From NCBI GenBank assembly GCA_937921305.1, contig CAKZSU010000003.1:1-38830 (forward strand): 38,830 nucleotides of DNA, written 5' to 3'. The notes under the pieces are model-generated. The model made no database searches. It saw nothing but the letters and a program-made list of their open reading frames with translations, and had not been told where the DNA came from. The DNA comes from an uncultured Patescibacteria group bacterium. GTDB taxonomy: Bacteria > Patescibacteriota > Microgenomatia > UBA10105 > UBA927. Position 1 is the stretch's first letter. Each line of letters starts with the position of its first letter. The position numbers were made by a program, and so were the translations under genes. This document shows positions 18,332 through 26,042 of this stretch, one piece after another.

Positions 18332-19774
18332 TCAATATGCTTGCGCAAAGATCCACCGGCGTTTCGCTTCTTTTCCGCAAGAGACGCATGACCCAGATTC
18401 TTCCGGCGCGTCAAGAGGGAGACATCGCGTCGTCGCTTTTGTTTCTTCTTTGATTTTTTCTTCGCATATTGGAGATTCACACCAAAACGCGCGGATAAAC
18501 CCTCGTTTGTCGTTCATAATAGATTGAAATTCTTTATACGAAGACACATCTGTTGTATTCGCTTGTTGAAATACAAGAGCTTTCTCGTACAGATTTCGCT
18601 GTATAGCGCCTAAGAGTTCTTGTGTTTTAATAAGCATGTCCGATCGATCAATAACGATTTTTTCGCCAGTGTCTCGTCTGGCGATAGTAACGGTCCGATT
18701 CGCGGTTTCTTGAGATCCGACTTCATAGCGAAGCGGAACGCCTTTTACCTCCCATTCATTAAATCGTCGTCCAACGCTTGGTTCGTCTCTATCATCATAT
18801 ATTACTCGAACGCCGCCATTTTTCAGGGTTTCTTGAATATCTTGACAATACACATAAATAAGATTGGCATCGTCGCTTTTTTTATGAATAGGAATGATAA
18901 CAACTTGGATTGGCGCAATCTTTGGGGGAAGAATTAGTCCTTGATCATCTCCATGCGTAAGGAATAATCCGCCGAGGCTTCGCGTGGAAAATCCCCACGA
19001 AGTTTGATAGACATGTTCGCGTGTTCCTTCTTTTGTTTGAAATGTAATCTCAAACGCTGTAGAAAAGTTTTGTTCAAGGTTATGCGATGTGCACGCTTGC
19101 AACGCTTTTCCATCCGGCATGAGCGCTTCGACGGTATAAGTTTTTGCCGCGCCGGCGAATTTTTCTCTTTCGCTTTTTACTCCAGTAACAACAGGAATCG
19201 CGTAGTATTCTTCATACACGGTCTTGTACCAAGAGAGAGCGGTTTTCGCCATTGCTTCTGCTTCTTCATTTGTTGCGTGCGCGGTGTGTCCTTCTTGCCA
19301 AAGGAATTCGAGGGTTCGAAGAAAGAGATGAGTTCGTTTTTCCCATCGGACAACATTGTTCCATTGATTGATAAGGACCGGAAGATCTCTCCAGCTTTGA
19401 ATCCATTTTGCGTACATGACATACATAATCGTTTCTGATGTCGGACGCACAACCAGCGGATCGTCAAGGTCCTCTCCTCCTCCCTTTGTAACTACCGCAA
19501 GCTCCGGAGAAAATCCTTCCACATGTTCTTGTTCTTTTTCCAATAATGAGCATGGAAATAAAAGGGGAAAATACGCGTTTTGGACGCCGTAGTCTTTAAA
19601 TATGCCATCAAGGATGCCTTGAACACGTTCCCAAATCGCGTACCCATACGGGCGGATCACCATAGTTCCTCGAGCTGGTCCATAATCCGCGATTTCCGCT
19701 TTCAAAAGCACATCATTGTACCATTCGGAGATGTTCTGTGATTTCTTTTTGAGTTCTTTTTTTTCAAATATCAT
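18332..19774 (-). CDS. proS: Prolyl-tRNA synthetase
   Basis: GTMVIRPYGYAIWERVQGILDGIFKDYGVQNAYFPLLFP...VVRPTSETIMYVMYAKWIQSWRDLPVLINQWNNVVRWE...RTLEFLWQEGHTAHA. Confidence 0.98.
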   Translation of the reverse strand: MIFEKKELKKKSQNISEWYNDVLLKAEIADYGPARGTMVIRPYGYAIWERVQGILDGIFKDYGVQNAYFPLLFPCSLLEKEQEHVEGFSPELAVVTKGGGEDLDDPLVVRPTSETIMYVMYAKWIQSWRDLPVLINQWNNVVRWEKRTHLFLRTLEFLWQEGHTAHATNEEAEAMAKTALSWYKTVYEEYYAIPVVTGVKSEREKFAGAAKTYTVEALMPDGKALQACTSHNLEQNFSTAFEITFQTKEGTREHVYQTSWGFSTRSLGGLFLTHGDDQGLILPPKIAPIQVVIIPIHKKSDDANLIYVYCQDIQETLKNGGVRVIYDDRDEPSVGRRFNEWEVKGVPLRYEVGSQETANRTVTIARRDTGEKIVIDRSDMLIKTQELLGAIQRNLYEKALVFQQANTTDVSSYKEFQSIMNDKRGFIRAFWCESPICEEKIKEETKATTRCLPLDAPEESGSCVSCGKEAKRRWIFAQAY

Positions 19775-19792
19775 ATCTGTTGTATTATGTTG

Positions 19793-20926
19793 TTATCCTC
19801 GAGCGATGCGGGAGATATCATTAATGGTGACAAGCGCGATGAAACATAAAAGAATAAGCATGCCAATCTGATGCACATTGCGTTCCCACGATGGATGTAC
19901 TGGCCTTCCGATGACTGCTTCTATGACGATAAATAATAATCGTCCGCCGTCAAGCGCGGGAAATGGAAGAATATTGAGAAGGGCTAAACTGAGAGAAAGA
20001 ATACTTGTGAGATGAAGAACTGCGTTTAAACCAATTTTTGTCGCCTCTCCGGTAATTTGCGCGATTCCCACAGGTCCGGCAATCTCGTTACTAATATTTT
20101 GCCCTGTTAATGCTTTTCCGGGAAGCGACGCGATACCGATCAGCATGTCTCGAGCTCGTTCGATATTGAGTTTTACAGCGTAAAATGGCGCTTGATACCA
20201 CGGATATTGAATAGTTCGAATATCAAATCCGATGCGAATACCCATGGGCCCTTCGTTTTGCGGGTATTCTTTTCTCGGTGTTACAGGAATTCGTATTTCT
20301 TTCCCATCTCGTATTACGATAAGCTTGATTTCTTTTCCAAGGTGTTGGCGTGTTCCCTTAACGAGTTCTTCCGGCAGTCGCGTTGGAAGCGATCGTGTTT
20401 TTCCGTCGTCTGTTTTGTATTCAATTGCGTTGATTTTGTCTCCTGTTTGCAATCCCGCGAGTTGCGCCGGGGTTCCTGGAAGCACTTCTTCTACTGCGAC
20501 GCGAGGCGCTGGTTCTTTTATTCCTTGGGTGATAAGGTATGAAGTGATTCCCACGGCAAGGAGAAAATTCATCATCACGCCCGCGGCGAGAATCGCGACT
20601 CGTTCAAGTTTTGATCGAGCCCAGAAGAATTGTTTGATATTCTTCTCTTTGTATCGTTTTTTCGATTCTTCTATTGAATCTCCGAGTTCGTCCTCTCCGG
20701 CAAGCCGTACAAATCCTCCAATGGGGAGCCAGTTGAGCGACCATTCGTTCTCTGCCCATTTGAATTTTTTTCCAATGATTCTTGGAGGAAGTCCAAAGCC
20801 GAATTCTTCCACTGTTACGCCAATGAGTCGCGCGATAAGGTAATGACCGAGTTCATGAATGAGGACCAAGACGCTTAATACAAGAAAGAATACAATGCCT
20901 GTCTGAAGAAACGATAAAATATCCAT
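19793..20926 (-). CDS. rseP: RIP (site-2) metalloprotease RseP
   Basis: VLVLIHELGHYLIARLIGVTVEEFGFGLPPRI; PDZ region; NILPFPALDGGRLLFI. Confidence 0.96.
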   Translation of the reverse strand: MDILSFLQTGIVFFLVLSVLVLIHELGHYLIARLIGVTVEEFGFGLPPRIIGKKFKWAENEWSLNWLPIGGFVRLAGEDELGDSIEESKKRYKEKNIKQFFWARSKLERVAILAAGVMMNFLLAVGITSYLITQGIKEPAPRVAVEEVLPGTPAQLAGLQTGDKINAIEYKTDDGKTRSLPTRLPEELVKGTRQHLGKEIKLIVIRDGKEIRIPVTPRKEYPQNEGPMGIRIGFDIRTIQYPWYQAPFYAVKLNIERARDMLIGIASLPGKALTGQNISNEIAGPVGIAQITGEATKIGLNAVLHLTSILSLSLALLNILPFPALDGGRLLFIVIEAVIGRPVHPSWERNVHQIGMLILLCFIALVTINDISRIARG

Positions 20927-20992
20927 GTTCTTCTATTCTAAATATTCTTCGCGATATCGCAATAGTAAGAATCCAGTTAATGTAATGACGCG

Positions 20993-21556
20993 TTAAATTT
21001 GGAGGAGCTCCGCTTCTTTTCGTTGTCGAAGCGTCTCAAGTTCTTCCATATATCTGTCTGTAATATCTTGAATGTGTTTTTCCAACATCTTTTTTTGATC
21101 CTCGTTTAGTTCTTTTGCTTCTTCTCGTTTTTTAACATCGTGAAGCATTTCTTGACGAATTTGCCGAATCATGATTTTTCCGGCTTCAAGTTTTGCGTGT
21201 GCAAGTTTTATAAATTCTTTTCTTCGTTCTTCTGTTAGCGGAGGAATAGTAATGCGGACAACTTCTCCGTCAACGATTGGCGTGAGTCCGATATTTTCTT
21301 CTTGAATGCCTCTTGCGATGTCTTCAAGTGTTGATGGATCGAATGGTTGAATAATGAGGGTTTTTGCGTCACTGGTTGTTATTGTAGCAAGCTCCATGAT
21401 TTTCATTTTTGTCGAACCGTTATAGGCATTTATTATAACGTTTTCGACTAATGCTGGCGTCGCTCTTCCAGATCGAATTGTTCCTAGATCTTGCGTTGTC
21501 ACCTCTAGTGCTTTTTTCATTTTTTCTTGGGTGGTTTTGAGGATGTCATCAATCAT
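20993..21556 (-). CDS. frr: Ribosome recycling factor
   Basis: LGTIRSGRATPALVENVIINAYNGSTKMKIMELATITTSDAKTLIIQPFDPS...LTEERRKEFIKLAH. Confidence 0.98.
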   Translation of the reverse strand: MIDDILKTTQEKMKKALEVTTQDLGTIRSGRATPALVENVIINAYNGSTKMKIMELATITTSDAKTLIIQPFDPSTLEDIARGIQEENIGLTPIVDGEVVRITIPPLTEERRKEFIKLAHAKLEAGKIMIRQIRQEMLHDVKKREEAKELNEDQKKMLEKHIQDITDRYMEELETLRQRKEAELLQI

Positions 21557-21565
21557 AGGTATAGT

Positions 21566-22024
21566 TTACTGCCCCACTTCCATTCTGGCAAATCGCGCTA
21601 TGGTGATGTTCTCTCCAACTTTTGCAATGACGCTTTTGATTAGCTGTTCAATCGTTAGTTTTGGATCTCGAATATATTCAGATTGAAGCAACTCTTGAAT
21701 ATCTTTTGGATTCATTGCCGCGATTTGCATGCTTATTTCTTTTGCAAGATGTTTAAAATCATCGGTTCTTGCCACAAAATCTGTTTCACATCGAATATCT
21801 AAAAGAACGCCTACTTTATTAGTCGCATGAATATAAGCGTAGATAATGCCTTCTGCGGTTTCTTTTCCTTCTTTTTTCTTTGCTTTTTCTAACCCTCGTT
21901 CTTGAAGCAATTGTTTTGCTTTGTCATATTCGTTATTTGCGTCTTCCAACGCTTGTCGGCAATCTGCGATACCAGCCCCTGTTTCTTCACGAAGTTTTTT
22001 TAATAATTCAATCGGAACATTCAT
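21566..22024 (-). CDS. tsf: Elongation factor Ts (short form)
   Basis: IELLKKLREETGAGIADCRQALEDANNEYDKAKQLLQERGLEKAKKKEGKETAEGIIYAYIHATNKVGVLLDIRCETDFVARTD. Confidence 0.97.
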   Translation of the reverse strand: MNVPIELLKKLREETGAGIADCRQALEDANNEYDKAKQLLQERGLEKAKKKEGKETAEGIIYAYIHATNKVGVLLDIRCETDFVARTDDFKHLAKEISMQIAAMNPKDIQELLQSEYIRDPKLTIEQLIKSVIAKVGENITIARFARMEVGQ

Positions 22025-22824
22025 GCTGCCCCCTCCTCGTCTTGTTGTTCTTCTTGTTTTTTTGTTTGCTTTTTTTGCTTTGTTTTTTTTGTTTCTTCTT
22101 TTGGTTGAGTTTTGATTTTTTCTTTTTGTTCTTCTTTTTCTTGTTGTTCTTTTCCTTCTCGATACGCTTCTGTTAGCGCGTCAATGATGTATGTGATAGA
22201 TCCGATCGCATCGTCATTTGCTGGGATTGGATAGTCGACAAGAGATGGGTTAACATTTGTATCTACGATCGCGATAACAGTAACGCCGATTCGTTTTGCT
22301 TCTTTTATTGCCGCATCTTCCTTTTTTGCGTCTGTGATGCAAATCGCTCGTGGAAGATTTCCTAGTTTTAAGACTCCTTCGTATGTCGCTTTCAATCGTT
22401 CAAGGTGTTTTGTTAATCTTACTTGTTCATGTTTTGGAAATTTTTGCCATTCATTTGCGTCTTTTTCTTGTTGCATGCGATTTGCTTTTGCAACATTTTG
22501 TCTAATGCTTTCCCAATTTGTCAGAAATCCTCCGATCCACCGTTCAATAAGGTACGGCGCTCCAGCTTTCTGAGCGTATTCTTTTACAACGCTTTTTGCT
22601 TGCCGTTTTGTTCCAACAAACAGTATCTCATGACCTTCCATAGCGAATTGTTTTACCGCTTCTCGAGCTTCTTCAAGAGATTGTTTTGTTTTCGCAAGAT
22701 CGATGATATGAATGCCATCTTTAACGGTGTAAATGTATTCTTCCATTTTTGGATCCCATTTTTCCGCTTTGTGTCCGAAGTGGCATCCCGCTTGCAATAA
22801 ATCTTCAAGAGCAATTTGTTTCAT
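22021..22824 (-). CDS. rpsB: 30S ribosomal protein uS2
   Basis: MKQIALEDLLQAGCHFGHKAEKWDPKMEEYIYTVKDGIHIIDLAKT...IVDTNVNPSLVDYPIPANDDA; K/Q/E-rich tail. Start at M20 of the ORF. Confidence 0.97.
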   Translation of the reverse strand: MKQIALEDLLQAGCHFGHKAEKWDPKMEEYIYTVKDGIHIIDLAKTKQSLEEAREAVKQFAMEGHEILFVGTKRQAKSVVKEYAQKAGAPYLIERWIGGFLTNWESIRQNVAKANRMQQEKDANEWQKFPKHEQVRLTKHLERLKATYEGVLKLGNLPRAICITDAKKEDAAIKEAKRIGVTVIAIVDTNVNPSLVDYPIPANDDAIGSITYIIDALTEAYREGKEQQEKEEQKEKIKTQPKEETKKTKQKKQTKKQEEQQDEEGAA

Positions 22825-22988
22825 AGAATAAAAAATGCCGCGATACGCGGCGTTTCCTCCTTCGTATCTTCTTTTTATCACCCGCTTCCTACCTTAATTT
22901 TATTTTTAAATTTTAAGGAAAGAAGATAAAGGAAGCGTGATAAGATTTTATCTTATCTATTGTATCAAAGAGTAAACGCTAACGTCAA
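22825..22988 (-). promoter_or_regulatory. rpsB promoter and structured 5' leader
   Basis: TTGACG (22988-22983) N18 TACAAT (22964-22959), then stem CGCTTCCT/AGGAAGCG extended by TTATCA/TGATAA, alternative 10-bp pairing 22919-22928 with 22865-22874, SD GAAGGAGG, and GCCGCG-TAT-CGCGGC-ATTTTTT hairpin before the ATG at 22824. Confidence 0.6.
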
Positions 22989-23567
22989 TGGAGGAGATTC
23001 TTGTTCGATAAATTTTTGATAATGCGATTCGATCTGATTTATAAAATATTTCACGCGTTGCGCCCATGTTGGTGATGTCGCGTATCGTTTTCCAATTTGT
23101 TCTACCGTGAGGAATCCTTTATTGAGGTAGTGCTCCCGCAATCCTTTTGAGACACTTTCAATACCATGGTCCCAATTTTGGAATCGTATACCCGGTGAAT
23201 CTGGAGTGTAGACGCCCCACCCCCATGCGTTATAAGAACTTTGAGGGATACGTTTTCCAAACGATGATTCGAGTCCGGCGATCGCTGGAAGTAGCTTCCA
23301 ATCAAGGTTATACGTGTCCGCGTGTCGAACAAAATTTTCCGCAAATGGCTCCAATGGAGATTTTCGTAATGAAAGATAGTGACGAAGCGCCTCAACCCGT
23401 TTATCTGGTTGTTTTTCATTGTGTTTTTTTTGCGTTGAAGACTCAATGAAAAGGGAAAGTTTTGCGGTTTGACCTGCTTCAGGCGTTTTCACATTTGCAT
23501 GGTTTGCGCATATGGGGCAGAAAAAAAGAACTATAAGAAGCGCTGCGCTTGTAAGGGTTTTTTCCAT
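22965..23567 (-). CDS. Secreted lysozyme/glucosaminidase-like fold protein
   Basis: Signal-like N-terminus; NLDWKLLPAIAGLESSFGKRIPQSSYNAWGWGVYTPDSPGIRFQNWDHGIESVSKGL, catalytic-Glu and NAWGWG motifs of transglycosylase-like domains. Confidence 0.75.
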   Translation of the reverse strand: MEKTLTSAALLIVLFFCPICANHANVKTPEAGQTAKLSLFIESSTQKKHNEKQPDKRVEALRHYLSLRKSPLEPFAENFVRHADTYNLDWKLLPAIAGLESSFGKRIPQSSYNAWGWGVYTPDSPGIRFQNWDHGIESVSKGLREHYLNKGFLTVEQIGKRYATSPTWAQRVKYFINQIESHYQKFIEQESPPLTLAFTL

Positions 23568-23721
23568 AAAAAAACCCTAAAGCAGACATCGAATTCTACC
23601 TTAGGATCTGGAAAGGATTATATAATACTTTTATAAGCCTGTCAAGTACTATGGGATATAATAGTTAAAAACTATATCAAAAAAGATTATTAGAGATTAT
23701 AGCGGTGTACAGAGGAAGAGA

Positions 23722-24333
23722 TTAATAAATGCTTTGTTGGAAGGTTTCAACGCATTTGCTCCATGAGTGTCCTTTTTCTACCGATGGCGGGGCGTAGATA
23801 GCTCCGATCTCTCGCAAGGTATAAATTCCTCTGTCGATGTATCGTTCTTTTAAGTATCGTGATACCCATTCGATAGCATGTTCCCAATTGTTAAACACTT
23901 TTCCGCTTTGCATGCCGGTGTAAATCGCTATCCCCCACGCGTTGTAGGAATTTGGGGGCATTCGTTTTCCAAGATTGGATTCACACATGGCAATGGAGAC
24001 CACAAGGCGGAAATCAATACCATTTTTATCGGCTTCTTCGACGATTTTTGAAGCATAAGGTATTAACGGGGAATCATGTTGTTTCAGAAATTCTTCAAGC
24101 AGTTTCGTTCGAGCGTCAGCGGCGACAATTTTTGCGCCCAATACTTGTGAAGTTTGATATGACGCGTTAATCGATGATACAGCTCTATCGGCAAGCGGCG
24201 AAAGGAAGAGTGAATTGTCTGCAACTCCTGTTCTTGATGAGGAAAGAGAGTAAAGAAGGAAGATATTCGAAAAGAGAAGAATTGACGCTATGGGAAACCA
24301 TGTTAATGGCAATAAGATTTTTTTTCCGATCAT
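23722..24333 (-). CDS. Secreted lysozyme/glucosaminidase-like fold protein (paralogue)
   Basis: GIDFRLVVSIAMCESNLGKRMPPNSYNAWGIAIYTGMQSGKVFNNWEHAIEWVSRYLKERYIDRGIYTLREIGAIYA; collinear with the neighbouring ORF. Confidence 0.75.
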   Translation of the reverse strand: MIGKKILLPLTWFPIASILLFSNIFLLYSLSSSRTGVADNSLFLSPLADRAVSSINASYQTSQVLGAKIVAADARTKLLEEFLKQHDSPLIPYASKIVEEADKNGIDFRLVVSIAMCESNLGKRMPPNSYNAWGIAIYTGMQSGKVFNNWEHAIEWVSRYLKERYIDRGIYTLREIGAIYAPPSVEKGHSWSKCVETFQQSIY

Positions 24334-24384
24334 ACGGTCTTATGAATCATCCTTGCAGATTTTCTTATTTTCGTCAAGGATTTA

Positions 24385-24412
24385 TAGTGTGATTAATTTA
24401 TTAAACACACTA
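24385..24412. promoter_or_regulatory. Operator-like dyad between divergent units
   Basis: TAGTGTGATTAAT TT ATTAAACACACTA, 13-bp arms with one mismatch. Confidence 0.4.
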
Positions 24413-24460
24413 CTTGTAAATAATGAATATTCCCGAAATTTTCGCTATAATGCAGGAGAT

Positions 24461-24532
24461 GCCTCTGTAGCTCAATGGATAGAGCGCTTGTCTTCGGAAC
24501 AAGTGATGTGGGTTCGATTCCCTCCAGAGGCG
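24461..24532 (+). tRNA. tRNA-Arg (anticodon TCG)
   Basis: GCCTCTG TA GCTCAATGGATAGAGC, anticodon arm CTTGT-CTTCGGA-ACAAG, GGTTCGATTCC T-arm, CAGAGGC-G. Confidence 0.95.
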
Positions 24533-24540
24533 CAACGATT

Positions 24541-24613
24541 GGGTTGCTAGCTCAACTGGTAGAGCATCTCGCTCTTAACGAGACGGTTCAGGGTTCGAGT
24601 CCCTGGCAACTCA
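24541..24613 (+). tRNA. tRNA-Lys (anticodon CTT)
   Basis: GGGTTGC TA GCTCAACTGGTAGAGC, TCTCG-CTCTTAA-CGAGA, CAGGGTTCGAGTCCCTG, GCAACTC-A. Confidence 0.95.
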
Positions 24614-24616
24614 CAA

Positions 24617-26039
24617 GATTACTAAAAATATTCGTGTTTGCATTTCTTGGAATACTTCCCTTTTCTCCTATCGCGATGGTGATTTCTCTTGTGATTCTGT
24701 GTGGCGTTTCTTTTGTTTCGAATGTCATGTTTGCTCGATTGTTTGGCGCGATTCCCAATCATGATTCATTTCTTATATCAGCATTGATTTTGTTTTTTAT
24801 TCTTGATCCTCCAAGGAATGCGACTGATGTGATCATTCTTGCGATCGCGAGCGTTCTTGCTATGGCGTCAAAATTTGTGATTGCTATTCGAAAGACGCAC
24901 ATCGCGAACCTCATCGCTATCTCGTTAGTCATTCTTGGGGCATTCGGGGTTGGCAACGCGATATGGTTGGCAGGAAGCGCTGTATTGCTTCCATTCTTCG
25001 CGTTGTTTGATTTGCTTTTGGTAAGGAAAATACAACGGATTGATATGGTGATAACATTTCTCTGTTTCGCGCTTCTTATCAAAGTATTGACCTATGCGGG
25101 GAAAAACGCGTTTTCTCCTGAATTGCTGACAGAATTTTTTCTTTCGTGGCCGGTGATATTTTTTGGCACGATTATACTCACTGAACCGTTAACGACGCCG
25201 GGAAGGCGACATGAGAGGATAGCGTATGGCGCGTTTGTTGGCGTTTTTTGGGATCGCAGGTTTCTTTTGGACCATTTTTTGCTTCTCCAGAGCTTGCGCT
25301 TGTGATGGGGAATGTTGTTTCTTTTCTTATGGCAAACATTGTTATTACGTTTAAAAAACCAATCAAAAATCGGAAGCGACCTGCATGAATATATCTTTGA
25401 TCGTTCGAGATCATTTCAATTTCTTCCGGGGCAATATATGGAATGGCCTCCATGCGTTGCATTTGACGCGCGGGGTAATCGGCGATATTTGAGTTTGGCA
25501 TCTTTTCCTACGGAAGAGACGATATGTTTTGCTGTGAAGATTCCATCGTTTCGTCCAAGCGCATTTAAGCGGCGATTGATGAATATGGGTGTTTGCGATG
25601 TCATTGTGGCACATCATCTGCCTGGAGATTTTTTCTGCCAAGCGATGCGAAAACAAAGCTTGGATTTATCGCTGGAGGTATCGGAATCACGCCATTTCGA
25701 AACATAGTAAAGTATCTGATTGACACTCATCAGTCGCGGAATATCGTGTTGTTTCATATTGCAAACTCTCCAGAGGAATTCGCGCATCGAGATGTGTTTG
25801 ATCAAGCAAAAATATATGGCGTTGAGACGATTTATTCCATTACCGATGAACAATATGTGGGTGATTGGCAGGAGAAACGAGGAAGGCTCGACAAGATCAT
25901 GATTCAGACGCAATGTCCTGATTATAACAAAAGACTATGGTATGTGTCTGGACCGCATAACATGATCGATGCCAGCGTTGCTGTCTTGAAATCTCTTGGC
26001 GTTCGACGGATTATGAAAGATTACTTTCCAGGGTACTAA
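24617..26039 (+). pseudogene. NQR2/RnfD-like membrane domain fused to FAD/NAD ferredoxin-reductase domain, 5'-truncated and frameshifted
   Basis: Frame 1: FLGILPFSPIAMVISLVIL...IILTEPLTTPGRRHERIAYGAFVGVF; frame 3: FFASPELALVMGNVVSFLMANIVITFKKPIKNR; frame 1: SDLHEYIFDRSRSFQFLPGQYMEW...RRYLSLASFPTEE...HHLPGDFF; frame 3: KLGFIAGGIGITPFRNIVKYLI...LWYVSGPHNMIDA...DYFPGY. Confidence 0.85.
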
Positions 26040-26042
26040 TCA

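Noticed and set aside
20232-20843. 203-aa plus-strand ORF
   Set aside because: Antisense shadow of rseP; Ser/Arg-rich with no recognisable domain.
24475-24616. ORF 24475..25305 start region as protein coding
   Set aside because: It translates tRNA-Arg and tRNA-Lys; homology begins only after the tRNAs.
24617-26039. Programmed frameshifting or alternative genetic code (TGA = Gly) for the broken reductase
   Set aside because: Three separate shifts are needed, one not at a slippery run; TGA acts as a normal stop elsewhere (e.g. DUF2256, first lysozyme-like gene), and recoding TGA would not join the frames.
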